Shown: positions 51,476-61,615, numbered from the stretch's first letter. The stretch: DNA of 64,000 nucleotides from Neptuniibacter caesariensis (GCF_000153345.1 NZ_CH724125.1:1552031-1616030); one strand, 5' to 3'. The notes: a model not told the origin generated them from the letters alone. Numbers and translations are program-made.

Positions 51476-52945
51476 TTAGCCTACGCGGTAGTTAGGCGCT
51501 TCTTTTGTGATGCTCACGTCATGCACGTGACTTTCACTCATACCCGCATTTGTAATCCGAACAAACTGCGGAACAGTACGCATGGTATCGATATCGGCAC
51601 TGCCGGTATAACCCATTGATGCGCGCAAGCCGCCCACCAATTGGTGAACAACCCCGCCCATCGGGCCTTTACAAGGAACACGACCTTCAATACCTTCCGG
51701 CACCAGCTTCTCAACACCCTTAGAAGCATCCTGGAAGTAACGGTCAGATGAACCTGAAGATTGACCCATAGCACCCAGTGAACCCATACCACGGTAGGAT
51801 TTAAAAGCACGCCCCTGGAACAGTTCAACTTCGCCAGGCGCTTCATCAGTACCTGCCAGCATAGAGCCAACCATGATCGCGGAAGCACCGGCTACAACAG
51901 CCTTAGCCAAATCACCAGAGAATCGAACACCGCCATCAGCAATAACAGGTACGCCACGCTCAGACATTGCAGCAGCAACATTCGCAACCGCACTGATCTG
52001 AGGAACACCAACACCTGCAACAATACGCGTTGTACAGATGGAGCCTGGACCAATACCCACTTTCACACCATCCGCGCCTGCTTCAGCCAGCGCAATCGCC
52101 GCTTCAGCTGTTGCGATATTACCGCCAATTACCTGCACCTGCGGGAAGTTTTCTTTAACCCAGGCAACACGATCGATTACACCTTTAGAGTGGCCATGTG
52201 CAGTATCAACGATAACAACATCAACACCCGCCTCAACCAAAGCAGCAACACGATCACCTGTTTCAGGGCCTGTGCCTACAGCAGCACCTACGATCAAACG
52301 ACCTTTCGCGTCTTTCGCCGCATTTGGGTGGGTCTGCGCTTTGTTCATATCCTTAACTGTCATCATGCCTTGCAGTTTGAAGGCACTATCAACAACCAGG
52401 ATTTTTTCAATTCGGTGTTTACGCAACAAGTTGCGAACCTCATCAGGATCAACACCTTCTTCAACCGTCACAAGACGATCTTTAGGCGTCATGATGGAGG
52501 CAACTGTTGCATCCAGCTTGCGCTCAAAACGAAAATCACGGTCAGTTACAATACCAACCAGATCACCATCATCAACCACAGGGAAGCCAGAGAAACCGAC
52601 TTCAGCAGCCAACTGGCGTAGTTCACCCACAGTCATGTCAGAACGACAAGTAACAGGGTCGCTTACAACGCCTGCTTCATATTTTTTAACCTTAAGCACT
52701 TCTGCAGCTTGCTGCTCAATGGTTAGGTTTTTATGGATAATACCGATACCGCCTTCCTGAGCCATGGCAATTGCCAGACCAGATTCGGTCACTGTATCCA
52801 TAGCAGCAGAGACCAGAGGAATGTTAAGCTCAATTCCTTTAGTCAAACGAGTTTTTAGTGAAACGTCCTTCGGCAGTACTTCAGAGTAGCCTGGAACCAG
52901 CAACACATCGTCAAAAGTGAGAGCTTCCTCAGCAATACGCAACAT
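51476..52945 (-). CDS. guaB: Inosine-5'-monophosphate dehydrogenase
   Basis: GuaB oxidises IMP to XMP with NAD+, the first step towards GMP. The 489-residue protein has a TIM barrel split by two CBS domains (about 95-205). The catalytic cysteine is in [17 protein letters not shown]. The C-terminal flap has GSLGAMGQ and the [14 protein letters not shown] segment. A strong promoter is visible 40-68 bp upstream. It is divergent from xseA, as in E. coli. Confidence 0.98.
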   Translation of the reverse strand: MLRIAEEALTFDDVLLVPGYSEVLPKDVSLKTRLTKGIELNIPLVSAAMDTVTESGLAIAMAQEGGIGIIHKNLTIEQQAAEVLKVKKYEAGVVSDPVTCRSDMTVGELRQLAAEVGFSGFPVVDDGDLVGIVTDRDFRFERKLDATVASIMTPKDRLVTVEEGVDPDEVRNLLRKHRIEKILVVDSAFKLQGMMTVKDMNKAQTHPNAAKDAKGRLIVGAAVGTGPETGDRVAALVEAGVDVVIVDTAHGHSKGVIDRVAWVKENFPQVQVIGGNIATAEAAIALAEAGADGVKVGIGPGSICTTRIVAGVGVPQISAVANVAAAMSERGVPVIADGGVRFSGDLAKAVVAGASAIMVGSMLAGTDEAPGEVELFQGRAFKSYRGMGSLGAMGQSSGSSDRYFQDASKGVEKLVPEGIEGRVPCKGPMGGVVHQLVGGLRASMGYTGSADIDTMRTVPQFVRITNAGMSESHVHDVSITKEAPNYRVG

Positions 52946-52984
52946 TCTTTGCCAGCCTGTGTAGTCAGTAAATTTAAACGCGAA

Positions 52985-53013
52985 ATTATACAGAAATTAG
53001 CCTTTCGTCTCAA
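52985..53013 (-). promoter_or_regulatory. guaB promoter
   Basis: On the minus strand TTGAGA (53008-53013) and TATAAT (52985-52990) are 17 bp apart, matching the consensus at 5/6 and 6/6. The leader would be about 35 nt. Confidence 0.75.
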
Positions 53014-53108
53014 TCTCAAAATAGCGGCAAACTGTACAAATAAAGCAGTTTTTAGAATTTTTTCTTTAAACCACTGTAGTGTAGTCAGAGATGGTTTAAG
53101 ATTCGCGG

Positions 53109-54467
53109 ATGCTAACTGAAAAACGCGCCCAAATAAGAACCTCTAATCACGCTTTAAGTGTCTCGGAGCTGAACCGACAAGCCCGATTACTTTTAGAACG
53201 ATCTTTTTTAACCATCGAAGTGACTGGCGAGATCTCTAATTTCGTTAAACCCAGCTCTGGCCACTGGTATTTCACCCTGAAAGACGACAAAGCTCAGGTA
53301 CGTTGCGCGATGTTCAAAAACCGCAACCAACTGATTCGCTTCAGCCCGAAACAGGGAGATCAGGTTGTTGTTCGCGCTAAAGTTAGCTTGTACGAAGGGC
53401 GTGGGGATTATCAGCTCATCTGCGAATTCATGTCCCAAGATGGCGGCGGATCCCTGCAGGCAGCCTACGAAGAACTCAAACTAAAACTAAATCAGGAAGG
53501 CCTGTTCGGAAACGAACACAAGAAGCCTCTCCCTGAACATCCTGCCCGTATAGGCGTTGTCACCTCCCCCACAGGCGCAGCCATTCATGACATTTTAACT
53601 GTGTTAAAAAGACGCTTTCCCGGTTTACCTGTAACCCTTTACCCCACAGCAGTTCAGGGTGAAGATGCTCCGGCACAAATCTGTAAAGCAATTATTCTGG
53701 CCGAAGCACATCAAGAATGTGACGTTTTGATTGTAGGCCGTGGCGGTGGATCCCTTGAAGATTTGTGGCCATTCAATACAGAACCCGTTGCACGTACCAT
53801 TTTCGACTGCGAGATCCCGGTTATCAGCGCAGTCGGCCACGAAGTCGACACGGTAATTTCTGACTATGTAGCAGATGTACGTGCACCCACGCCTTCTGCA
53901 GCTGCCGAGCTCATCAGCCCCGACCAACATCAGCTTAAACTAAGACTTCGACAGCAATCTGAACGCCTGCAACGTCAGTTGAATTCAGTTATCCAGGATG
54001 CCAATAATCGTATTTATAATCTGAAGAGCCGACTTCGCCATCCAGGCCAACAACTTCGCGAGAAAGCCCAACGGCTCGACCATTTGGAAATAAGATTGCA
54101 ACAAGCGGCCCAGCTGTCGCTAAGTGGTCGTAAATGCCGCATTGAAAACCTTCGAACCCGCTTGCAGGCTAACACTCCGCAACAAAGGCTCTTGCAGCAT
54201 TCAGAACGTATTAAGAACTTTAAATCGCGGCTTGCACAAGGAATCCTACACAAGCTTGAGTTCAATCGTCAGCAACTCAACAAAGCAGCGGCTCAACTCA
54301 ATACAGTGAGCCCTTTGGCGACCCTGGAAAGAGGTTATGCCATTGTTCAGGATCAACAGGGCAAAGTGCTAACCGACACTCATGATTCATCTGTTGGCGA
54401 CCAGATTGAAGCCCGACTTCACCAAGGGCGCATGAAGTGCACCATTAACGAGATAATAACGGATTAA
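53109..54467 (+). CDS. xseA: Exodeoxyribonuclease VII large subunit
   Basis: XseA with several XseB subunits degrades single-stranded DNA from both ends. The 452-residue protein has an N-terminal OB fold (GEISNFVKPSSGHWYFTLKD), the catalytic central domain (VTSPTGAAIHDIL, IVGRGGGSLEDLWPFN, VISAVGHEVDTVISDYVADVRAPTPSAAAE as motif blocks) and a long coiled-coil region rich in Arg, Gln and Leu (about 270-400). xseB is not in the window. The M23 peptidase gene follows after 5 bp. Confidence 0.95.
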   Translation: MLTEKRAQIRTSNHALSVSELNRQARLLLERSFLTIEVTGEISNFVKPSSGHWYFTLKDDKAQVRCAMFKNRNQLIRFSPKQGDQVVVRAKVSLYEGRGDYQLICEFMSQDGGGSLQAAYEELKLKLNQEGLFGNEHKKPLPEHPARIGVVTSPTGAAIHDILTVLKRRFPGLPVTLYPTAVQGEDAPAQICKAIILAEAHQECDVLIVGRGGGSLEDLWPFNTEPVARTIFDCEIPVISAVGHEVDTVISDYVADVRAPTPSAAAELISPDQHQLKLRLRQQSERLQRQLNSVIQDANNRIYNLKSRLRHPGQQLREKAQRLDHLEIRLQQAAQLSLSGRKCRIENLRTRLQANTPQQRLLQHSERIKNFKSRLAQGILHKLEFNRQQLNKAAAQLNTVSPLATLERGYAIVQDQQGKVLTDTHDSSVGDQIEARLHQGRMKCTINEIITD

Positions 54468-54472
54468 TTCTT

Positions 54473-55321
54473 ATGAAAATCATTCAGAAAGCAGCGACAA
54501 CGCTTTCCATTATTGGCTGCTTACTTTGTTCCAACATCTACGCACTCGAACTACCGAAAGAAAGCCGCGTTCCTGGCGGCATAGCGATTATCCCACTGGA
54601 AGGCCTTAACACGAAAGCTACACCTTCTGCCTGGTATAAGGGTAATCGGATTATGGTGCTGCCGTCAGAGGGGACTAGCTACGCTGAACAAGCCAAGTGG
54701 ATTGCAGTAGCTGGCATCCCTTTGAGCGCGAAAGCGACAAAGAAACAGCATTTAAGAGCTAACGCTACCTCCTTCTATTTTTCAGTCGATGACAAAGAAT
54801 ACAAAGCTCAGTACTTAACCATTAAAAACAAACGCCATGTAGAACCTGATCCAGAAGACGTGAAGCGCTGGAGGAGAGAAAAGGCCAAGATGGTCGCTGC
54901 TTATAAGAGCTGGAGCGAACCAGCCCTCAAAGACATTCAATTTGATCTGCCCGCCCAAGGACGCTTCAGCAGCCCATTCGGTTTGAAACGATTTTATAAC
55001 AAGCAGCCCCGTAATCCGCACAGCGGCCTGGATATCGCCGCGCCTAAAGGCACACCTATCATAGCCCCTGCTGAGGGGGTTGTTGCCGATACAGGACATT
55101 ATTTTTTCAATGGCAAAACCGTCATTGTTGATCATGGCAGAGGACTGACTACGATGTACTGCCATATGAGCCGCATAGACGTAAAAATCGGGGATAAAAT
55201 CCAAAAAGGGGATCAGCTTGGGGCTATTGGATCAACAGGCCGTTCAACCGGTCCTCATCTACATTGGGGAGTAAGCTTGAATAACACACGTGTCGACCCC
55301 ATATTGTTTTTGAAGAAGTAA
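54473..55321 (+). CDS. Exported M23-family (LytM) metallopeptidase
   Basis: The 282-residue precursor has a signal peptide (hydrophobic residues about 8-24) and a C-terminal LytM domain (about 165-282). The zinc motif starts NPHSGLDIAAPKGTPI, with a second motif HLHWGV near the end; both His/Asp sets are intact, so it should be an active peptidoglycan endopeptidase. The N-terminal region (about 30-110) is a substrate- or partner-binding segment. There is no membrane anchor besides the signal. It follows xseA by 5 bp; the same pairing occurs in other gammaproteobacteria. Confidence 0.92.
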   Translation: MKIIQKAATTLSIIGCLLCSNIYALELPKESRVPGGIAIIPLEGLNTKATPSAWYKGNRIMVLPSEGTSYAEQAKWIAVAGIPLSAKATKKQHLRANATSFYFSVDDKEYKAQYLTIKNKRHVEPDPEDVKRWRREKAKMVAAYKSWSEPALKDIQFDLPAQGRFSSPFGLKRFYNKQPRNPHSGLDIAAPKGTPIIAPAEGVVADTGHYFFNGKTVIVDHGRGLTTMYCHMSRIDVKIGDKIQKGDQLGAIGSTGRSTGPHLHWGVSLNNTRVDPILFLKK

Positions 55322-55377
55322 GAAATACCAAACGGGCCATGACTGAGCTCGTTTTTTTAATCCAACGGGACTCAATA

Positions 55378-56004
55378 ATGTCTGAAGCTAAATTCGAAAC
55401 ACTGGAACAAAAAGCTAGCTACGGTATCGGTCGCCAGATGGGCGATCAGCTGGCTCAACAGCCATTTGACGGCATGGATCTAAATGCAATCTCTGCAGGT
55501 ATCACGGACGCGTTTAACGGCGAAGCGATGCAGGTTGAAGTACAAGAGATTCAGGAAGCATTTAACGTGATCAACGAGCGTCTTCGCGCTAAGCAGGAAG
55601 AAGAAGCTAAGAAAGCTGCTGCTGTTGGTGAAGAGTTCCTGGCTGAAAATGCTAAGCGTGACGAAGTAACCGTACTTGAGTCTGGCCTACAGTACGAAAT
55701 CATCGAAGCCGGTGAAGAAGGTAGTGAAAAACCTACTGCTGAGTCTAAAGTTCGTACGCATTACCACGGCACATTCATCGATGGTAACGTATTCGACAGC
55801 TCCTATGATCGCGGCCAGCCGGCAGAATTCCCAGTGGGCGGTGTTATCGCTGGCTGGACTGAAGCACTGCAGCTTATGAACAAAGGCGCTAAGTGGAAGC
55901 TATACATCCCTTACAACCTGGCATACGGCGCTCAGGGCTCCCCGGGCGGCATCCCTCCATATTCTGCTCTGGTATTTGACGTAGAATTGCTGGAAATCCT
56001 GTAA
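55378..56004 (+). CDS. fklB: FKBP-type peptidyl-prolyl isomerase, FklB-like
   Basis: The 208-residue protein has an N-terminal helical dimerisation domain (about 1-90, FETLEQKASYGIGRQMGDQL) and a C-terminal FKBP domain (VRTHYHGTFIDGNVFDSSYDRG as motif, FPVGGVIAGWTEAL, IPYNLAYGAQGS). It lacks a signal peptide and should be cytoplasmic, like E. coli FklB (FKBP22). I chose the ATG at 55378, which has GGGAC ahead and the normal MSEAKFET start, over the longer frame at 55339. Confidence 0.92.
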   Translation: MSEAKFETLEQKASYGIGRQMGDQLAQQPFDGMDLNAISAGITDAFNGEAMQVEVQEIQEAFNVINERLRAKQEEEAKKAAAVGEEFLAENAKRDEVTVLESGLQYEIIEAGEEGSEKPTAESKVRTHYHGTFIDGNVFDSSYDRGQPAEFPVGGVIAGWTEALQLMNKGAKWKLYIPYNLAYGAQGSPGGIPPYSALVFDVELLEIL

Positions 56005-56025
56005 GATACAGACAAAGAACATATC

Positions 56026-56052
56026 AAGGCGACCCATAAGGTCGCCTTTTTT
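56026..56052 (+). terminator. Terminator after fklB
   Basis: AAGGCGACC and GGTCGCCTT form a 9-bp stem with a 5-base loop and are followed by a T run. The next gene starts 12 bp further on. Confidence 0.88.
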
Positions 56053-56063
56053 AGGTCAAAACT

Positions 56064-56819
56064 ATGCTATTAAACTATCAGGTTCACGGTGAGGGAGAAC
56101 CGCTTATTATCCTTCACGGTCTGTTTGGCACCTCAGAAAACTGGGGCAGCCAGATAAAATCTTTAGCCGAGCAGTTCCAGGTTATTGCTGTTGATATGCG
56201 TGACCACGGCCGCTCACCTCACACTGACGAGATCAGTTACGAGCTGATGGCAAAAGATATCATCAACCTGATGGAACACCTTCAACTGGAAGCGGCTCAC
56301 ATTATCGGCCACTCCATGGGGGGGAAGGCAGCTATGCAGCTTGCCCTCTTACATCCGGATCGCATAAAAAAACTGATTATTGTTGATATCGCCCCTGTCC
56401 AATACACACCACATCATGATGATGTATTCAAAGGCTTATTTTCTGTTGAATTACCCTCATTGAAATCCAGAGGTGATGCCGATAAACAACTAGCGAACTC
56501 CATCCCAGAATTAGGAGTTAGAGCTTTCCTGTTGAAAAACCTATATAAAAATGAAAACGGTGAATTCTCTTGGCGAATGAACCTGCCATTGCTACATAAG
56601 CAATATTCGAACATCAGTGCTGCCCCTCAAGGGCAACCTTATCAAAAACCGGTTTTGTTTATTAAGGGCGGCAAGTCGGATTACCTAATTCCCAAATACA
56701 GGGATGCCGTAATCAAGCTATTCCCCAAAGCTGACTATAAAGTAATCAGAGACGCTGGCCACTGGCCCCATGCCGAGAAACCTGCCAAGTTTACCGACAT
56801 AGTCTTAAGCTATTTATAG
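56064..56819 (+). CDS. Alpha/beta hydrolase, YbfF-type esterase
   Basis: The 251-residue protein starts MLLNYQVHGEGEPLIILHGLFGTSENW, a typical YbfF opening (residues 1-27). The nucleophile elbow is GHSMGGKAA, the oxyanion HGLFG, and the catalytic His is in DAGHWPHAEKP. E. coli YbfF hydrolyses acyl-CoA and short esters; the natural substrate here is unknown. It is unrelated in sequence detail to the BioH hydrolase further along. Confidence 0.9.
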   Translation: MLLNYQVHGEGEPLIILHGLFGTSENWGSQIKSLAEQFQVIAVDMRDHGRSPHTDEISYELMAKDIINLMEHLQLEAAHIIGHSMGGKAAMQLALLHPDRIKKLIIVDIAPVQYTPHHDDVFKGLFSVELPSLKSRGDADKQLANSIPELGVRAFLLKNLYKNENGEFSWRMNLPLLHKQYSNISAAPQGQPYQKPVLFIKGGKSDYLIPKYRDAVIKLFPKADYKVIRDAGHWPHAEKPAKFTDIVLSYL

Positions 56820-56855
56820 AAAACGATCAGAGCAGCCAATCAGAACAACGGCTAT

Positions 56856-57785
56856 TTAGATTTGTTGATCCAGAAGTGAACCTTCAGGGAAGAGCTTCTG
56901 GAATACACCTGCATCGACTAACTTCTTGTTTATCTCAGCAAGCTGCTTATTGATATCATTTAGGCGATCGTTAAACTCGTTGAGCGATTCCGCGGCCGAT
57001 TCAGATCGCGCCTCTCGCTGGTCCCTTAACTCCTGAAGGCGCTCGCCTGCTGTCGGACCATCATTTTCACCAGCACTCTCTTCACGAGCTCGAGACTCTT
57101 CAACTCTTTCTTCCTCTTGCTGCTGTACAATCTCAGCACGGGCTTCCGCAGCCATTGCTCTGGCTTCTGCTGCTGCCGCACGGTCTGCCGGTGATGGCTC
57201 TGCAACACCCAAGGCGGCTCGCTGAATAATCTCAGCTTTCTCTAAAGTGGCCTGCGGGTCATTTGGAATGGGAGATGTATCAATTTTCACCTCACCAGCA
57301 ACTGCATATAATCGACCATCCGGTCCACGTTCATAAGTGTAGCTGGGCGCTGAAGTATATTGACCGCCGATAGCCGCATGCGCTTGTTCGTGGGCACGCA
57401 CTTCCCGATCCCGCTTAGCCAGATCCCGGGTAATCTCCAACTCTTTTTGCTGCTGAACCTCTTCAGATTTAGAAGAACTTACCGGCCCGGATGCGGTTGG
57501 TGTTTCTAACCCCACCAGCTCACTATCAGATTCTAAACCAACCAATTCTCCATCTTCACGCTCAAGCGAAGCAGAGCCCGAACTGGCAAGTCGAGACAGT
57601 TCAGTAGCCTGGGCAGACAAAGTCACCCGATCCCGATTGGCCAGATTGCGAGAAGATTGAAGTTCTTGTTCAGAGGAAACACTTTCTGCGGACGAAAAGA
57701 GTTTTAGAGCGTCGCGGGAACGAAGCTCCTGAGGGATGGCACTGGCATTGAGTGCCTGAGAGCTGGTCGCGTTAAAGATCTGCAT
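56856..57785 (-). CDS. SprA-related putative metalloprotease (CJM1_0395-like)
   Basis: The 309-residue protein has a zinc-type motif HEQAH at residues 132-136, in RDREVRAHEQAHAAIGG, followed by YERGPDGRLYAVAGEVKIDTS. This core is shared by a family annotated as putative metalloproteases, of unknown substrate. The N-terminal 110 residues are polar and include a tandem ELVGLE repeat. A segment ELQSSRNLANRDR near residue 41 resembles ELEITRDLAKRDR just ahead of the core, so a partial duplication is possible. The C-terminal third is Ala/Glu/Arg-rich and likely coiled coil. There is no signal peptide. A small gene of unknown function lies just upstream on the same strand. Confidence 0.75.
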   Translation of the reverse strand: MQIFNATSSQALNASAIPQELRSRDALKLFSSAESVSSEQELQSSRNLANRDRVTLSAQATELSRLASSGSASLEREDGELVGLESDSELVGLETPTASGPVSSSKSEEVQQQKELEITRDLAKRDREVRAHEQAHAAIGGQYTSAPSYTYERGPDGRLYAVAGEVKIDTSPIPNDPQATLEKAEIIQRAALGVAEPSPADRAAAAEARAMAAEARAEIVQQQEEERVEESRAREESAGENDGPTAGERLQELRDQREARSESAAESLNEFNDRLNDINKQLAEINKKLVDAGVFQKLFPEGSLLDQQI

Positions 57786-57852
57786 CTTATCGCCCTCCTC
57801 CCATCATATTAGTAAGTAAACCACTCACTGACTCTTTCCATGAATCTGATAT

Positions 57853-58104
57853 CTAAACTCTGATATCAATAATTGCACCAGGTTCTCCGAGTTCCTGAAC
57901 CTGATTTACAACTTTTGTATCCGCAGCTAAAACTGACGTCCCTGCGGCGGATTCTACAACGGCTTCATTTTGCTGACGGCCTGTCGCCTCTTCTGGCTGT
58001 TCCGGCTTTCCTGAACCAGTAACATCGCTTGCAGCACGCGGCGCATTATCTAGACCGCGATTCACCCCAACCAGGCCTGTCTGCAATGCATTGGTAACAT
58101 TCAT
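57853..58104 (-). CDS. Small hypothetical protein upstream of the SprA-like gene
   Basis: I do not recognise a named family. The 83-residue protein has a short N-terminal helix (NALQTGLVGVNRGLDNA), a polar Gln/Glu-rich middle and a C-terminal segment (TKVVNQVQELGEPGAIIDIRV) that resembles the amphipathic, LG..ID-ending tails of small flagellum- or export-associated proteins. It is 67 bp ahead of the SprA-like gene and probably cotranscribed with it. No signal peptide or membrane helix is visible. Confidence 0.6.
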   Translation of the reverse strand: MNVTNALQTGLVGVNRGLDNAPRAASDVTGSGKPEQPEEATGRQQNEAVVESAAGTSVLAADTKVVNQVQELGEPGAIIDIRV

Positions 58105-58192
58105 GCAGACACCTCATAAATTTAAGATACACCTACGGCAACGTTAATTATAGAACATTTATATAAAAATGTTCATTTTTTAACCAGTCCTA

Positions 58193-58879
58193 TTACATAC
58201 TTAATTGATCTAAATTTATATATTGGGCAGCATTTTCAGCCGTTGGTTCCTCAAGAAACGGAATTTCACCCAAAAGTGGCGCACGTAGCATTGAATTGAT
58301 GGTATCTACATTCTCATCATAACAATCCATTTGCGGATCAACTCGATTGGCTACCCAACCAGCTACCTGCAACCCATCCCGAGCAATCGCCTCAGCTGTC
58401 AGCAGGGCGTGATTAATACAGCCAAGCTTCATGCCCACAACCATAATCACAGGAATATTTAGCTGTTTTGGAATATGCGCCACCGTTTCCCGTTGGTTCA
58501 AAGGCACACGCCAGCCTCCCGCTCCTTCAACCACGGCAAAATCAGCAGGCTGCATTAATGCACCTTTACAAAGCGCCGCAATACGATCAGCGCTGAGCAT
58601 ACGTTTTTCATGAATAGCAGCAATATGGGGTGCAATTGGTGGCTCAAAAGTCACCGGATTAACCTGATCATAGTGAAGCTTTATCGAGGCTGCTTCTTGT
58701 AAAATCAGCGCATCACTATTTCGAAGCCCTTCATCCGTTCTCTCACAGCCTGCGGCAATGGGTTTTAACCCCATGCTAGACCAGCCTTTTTTATTCGCAG
58801 CAGCCAACAACCCTGCAGAAACGACTGTTTTTCCCGCATCAGTATCGGTTCCAGCGATAAAAAAAGTTCTTTTTGCCAT
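58193..58879 (-). CDS. bioD: Dethiobiotin synthetase
   Basis: BioD closes the ureido ring of dethiobiotin from DAPA, CO2 and ATP. The 228-residue protein has the P-loop GTDTDAGKTVVSAGLL near residues 9-24, MGLKPIAAGCE and VEGAGGWRVPL. It is the last gene of the bioB-F-H-C-D set and starts 2 bp after bioC. Confidence 0.95.
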   Translation of the reverse strand: MAKRTFFIAGTDTDAGKTVVSAGLLAAANKKGWSSMGLKPIAAGCERTDEGLRNSDALILQEAASIKLHYDQVNPVTFEPPIAPHIAAIHEKRMLSADRIAALCKGALMQPADFAVVEGAGGWRVPLNQRETVAHIPKQLNIPVIMVVGMKLGCINHALLTAEAIARDGLQVAGWVANRVDPQMDCYDENVDTINSMLRAPLLGEIPFLEEPTAENAAQYINLDQLSM

Positions 58880-58881
58880 GA

Positions 58882-59676
58882 TTAATCCTGTGTCTGTTTC
58901 TGAAATACTACGTAGAAGACCTGGTAAGTCGCAGGAAGAAAACCTTGTGCGTCGCGCTGCGCTTCATAAGCGCTCTTAAAACGACGTATTCGTTCCCTTC
59001 CTGTTAAACCGGTTTGCTGACCTGCGTTCATATTATGGGCACCTAATCGCTTCAACTCATCGGTCAGCTCCTTGAGCTGATTATACCTAAGAACCTTATA
59101 AGCCTCGTGGAAGCTCTCAAGTGATAGCCCATTTGGGCAGGCCTCAAGGAAAAGCTCTCGGGAAAGGAATTTATTCACATGAGTAAAACTATCCACAGCC
59201 TGCCAGGCATTTTTCAGTTCAAATAGGGTCTCGGGGCCCAAAGTTGCTACAACAAACTGCCCACCAGGGCGAAGTACACGTAAGAGCTCAGCAAATAACT
59301 GTTTAGTATTTTCACACCATTGAATGGCTAACGAGGAGAAAATCAGGTCAACACTGTTATCTGCGATGGGCAAAGACTCTGCATCTGCACACAACCAGTG
59401 TGCGTTTGCATCATAGCGGTTGTTGCGAGCATAGCTAAGCATACCCTCAGCTAGATCCAGATTAATCAGCACTGCATGTGGATATTTGTCTCTTAATAGC
59501 GGCGTAAAGTAACCCGTACCACACCCCAGATCCAATACTCGATCCACAGTCTTATGCGGCAGGCGATTGATCAGCTCACTACCAATCTCTCTTTGCAATT
59601 CCGCAACAGAATCATAGCTGGTTGCGGCCTTACTAAATGAATCGGCAACACGCTGCTTATCAATAAGTTTTTCCAC
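58882..59676 (-). CDS. bioC: Malonyl-ACP O-methyltransferase
   Basis: BioC methylates malonyl-ACP with SAM, which lets fatty acid synthase build the pimeloyl chain of biotin. The 264-residue protein starts at GTG (59676), whose first base is the last base of the bioH stop codon. It has VADSFSKAATSYDSVAELQ at the start, the SAM motif VLDLGCGTGYFTPLL, and DLIFSSLAIQWCENTKQL, all characteristic of BioC. Confidence 0.94.
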   Translation of the reverse strand: MEKLIDKQRVADSFSKAATSYDSVAELQREIGSELINRLPHKTVDRVLDLGCGTGYFTPLLRDKYPHAVLINLDLAEGMLSYARNNRYDANAHWLCADAESLPIADNSVDLIFSSLAIQWCENTKQLFAELLRVLRPGGQFVVATLGPETLFELKNAWQAVDSFTHVNKFLSRELFLEACPNGLSLESFHEAYKVLRYNQLKELTDELKRLGAHNMNAGQQTGLTGRERIRRFKSAYEAQRDAQGFLPATYQVFYVVFQKQTQD

Positions 59677-60443
59677 TAAGCTAAAGGCTCCTGCAGAAAG
59701 CGAGTCAGATCGGAAACTAATTCAGCTTGATGGGATATAAACGGTAAATGCCCTGCTCCCGGATAAACGATTGAAGCCCGAGAGGTCAGCGCATCACACT
59801 CAAGTGCCGCTGACACAGGAACCAACAAGTCCTTCTCACCAAACATCTGTAGTAATGGCATTTTCAACGCAGACAATTGTGAGCGCACATCTTCACGAAG
59901 CAGCCCTAAACTTTCAACGGGAGCACTAGGTTCAGCAACCTTTAACGCTGCTTTCAGCTGCTTCAATGTATCACGGGCAGCTTCCGCCCCTTGTGTTTGT
60001 AACATCGCAAATCGAGATAAGGTCTTAGCGACATTTTCAGACAGGGAGATTTCAAAAGCGTTATGAGTTTCCTCATCCATTGCTGATCTCCAGTCAGGCT
60101 TTTGAACGAAGCATGGATTAGAAGCAATGGTCACTAACCTTTCAACACGCTCGGGGTAACGATCAGCAAACTGTATCGCTAACTGTCCACCCATAGACCA
60201 TCCGATCCAGGAGGCTTTTTCAGGCGCGGCATCAGCCAGCATCTGGATAACCCCATCACTGGTGTAAGGCTCGGGATAGGAGACTGAACGCCCTAGCCCG
60301 GGAAGGTCGATAAGTGTTATTGAGTAATTGCTTGCAAGGTTTTCCACAACCCCTGACCAGATGGAACTATTCATTCCCCAGCCATGCAGCATTACCAACT
60401 CAGGCTTACCTTCTCCCCCTACTCTTTCAACATGCAGACCCAT
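59676..60443 (-). CDS. bioH: Pimeloyl-ACP methyl ester carboxylesterase
   Basis: BioH removes the methyl group that BioC added once the chain has reached C7. The 255-residue alpha/beta hydrolase has LHGWGMNSSIWSGV, nucleophile Ser in WIGWSMGGQLA and catalytic His in GAGHLPFISH. I chose the ATG at 60443; an in-frame TTG at 60452 overlaps bioF and is too close to its GGTGG. Its place inside the bio operon, between bioF and bioC, agrees with the Pseudomonas order. Confidence 0.94.
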   Translation of the reverse strand: MGLHVERVGGEGKPELVMLHGWGMNSSIWSGVVENLASNYSITLIDLPGLGRSVSYPEPYTSDGVIQMLADAAPEKASWIGWSMGGQLAIQFADRYPERVERLVTIASNPCFVQKPDWRSAMDEETHNAFEISLSENVAKTLSRFAMLQTQGAEAARDTLKQLKAALKVAEPSAPVESLGLLREDVRSQLSALKMPLLQMFGEKDLLVPVSAALECDALTSRASIVYPGAGHLPFISHQAELVSDLTRFLQEPLA

Positions 60444-60445
60444 AA

Positions 60446-61603
60446 TTAACAAGCCACCTTTTCCAAAGCGGATAATAATCGCTCAACTTGAGCCTCGGAA
60501 TGCGCTGCACTTAGCGTCACACGTAAACGGGCACTGCCTTTAGGAACCGTTGGCGGACGTATCGCGCTTATGAAGATACCTTCCTTTTCAAGCCCTTTAC
60601 TTATCTGGATAGCTTTATCGGACTCACCCACCATAATAGGTTGTATAGGCGTTGGGGAATCCATCAGTTCAAGCCCTAAGGACTCACAGCCTTTTCTGAA
60701 TTGATTAATCAACGCTTCAAGTTTGTCACGACGCCAGGTTTCTTCTCGCAGAAGTTTCAAACTGGTCAGGGTTGCCGCTGCAACAGCCGGGGGCATACTG
60801 GTCGTATATATGTAAGTTCTGGCATGCTGAATCAGGGTTTCAATCAGCTCTTCAGTCCCCGCTACGAATGCACCAGCAGTGCCAAACCCTTTACCCAGTG
60901 TGCCTATTAGCACCTGAATCTGATCTTCTTTCATGGCGAAGTGCTCAGCACAGCCGCCACCTTGATGGCCAAGGCAACCGAACCCATGGGCATCATCAAC
61001 CATCAACCAGGCGTCATGTTTAGCACACTCGGCAGAAATCGAAAGTAGATCTGCAACATCGCCATCCATACTAAAAACACCGTCGGTGACAACTAACTTG
61101 CGACGAGCCTCAGTTTTGCAAAGACGAGACTCCAGACTTTCTGCATCATTGTGCAAGTAACGCTGAAAGCGCGCTCCAGACAATAACCCGGCATCTAATA
61201 ATGAAGCATGATTCAAGCGGTCTTCAAACACGGCATCTCGTTTATCCAGTAACGCATTTACCGCCCCCAGATTAGCCATATAGCCCGTAGAGAACAGAAG
61301 CGCTCTTGGACGCCCGGTAAATTCAGCCAAAGCCTCCTCAAGATCATGGTGGGCTTTGCTATGGCCATTGACCAGATGGGATGCTCCGCCGCCGACACCA
61401 TATTGGTTTGCGGCTTTTTGGAAACTACGAATGACATCAGGATGATTCGCCAGGCCTAGATAATCGTTGGAACAAAACGCCAGATATTCACGACCATCAA
61501 CCTGCACTATAGGATCTTGAGGCGTTTCAAGCGTTCTTCTGTGACGGTATAGAGACTGCTGCTTTCGCACAGCAAGTTCGGAGGCAAGATCGTCAAAAGA
61601 CAT
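60446..61603 (-). CDS. bioF: 8-amino-7-oxononanoate synthase
   Basis: BioF condenses pimeloyl-ACP (or CoA) with alanine using PLP. The 385-residue protein has [38 protein letters not shown] and the PLP lysine in [17 protein letters not shown]. It lies 50 bp after bioB, beyond a terminator-like hairpin, so its expression probably needs read-through or an internal promoter. bioA (DAPA aminotransferase) is not in the window. Confidence 0.96.
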   Translation of the reverse strand: MSFDDLASELAVRKQQSLYRHRRTLETPQDPIVQVDGREYLAFCSNDYLGLANHPDVIRSFQKAANQYGVGGGASHLVNGHSKAHHDLEEALAEFTGRPRALLFSTGYMANLGAVNALLDKRDAVFEDRLNHASLLDAGLLSGARFQRYLHNDAESLESRLCKTEARRKLVVTDGVFSMDGDVADLLSISAECAKHDAWLMVDDAHGFGCLGHQGGGCAEHFAMKEDQIQVLIGTLGKGFGTAGAFVAGTEELIETLIQHARTYIYTTSMPPAVAAATLTSLKLLREETWRRDKLEALINQFRKGCESLGLELMDSPTPIQPIMVGESDKAIQISKGLEKEGIFISAIRPPTVPKGSARLRVTLSAAHSEAQVERLLSALEKVAC

Positions 61604-61615
61604 AGTACTGCTCTT

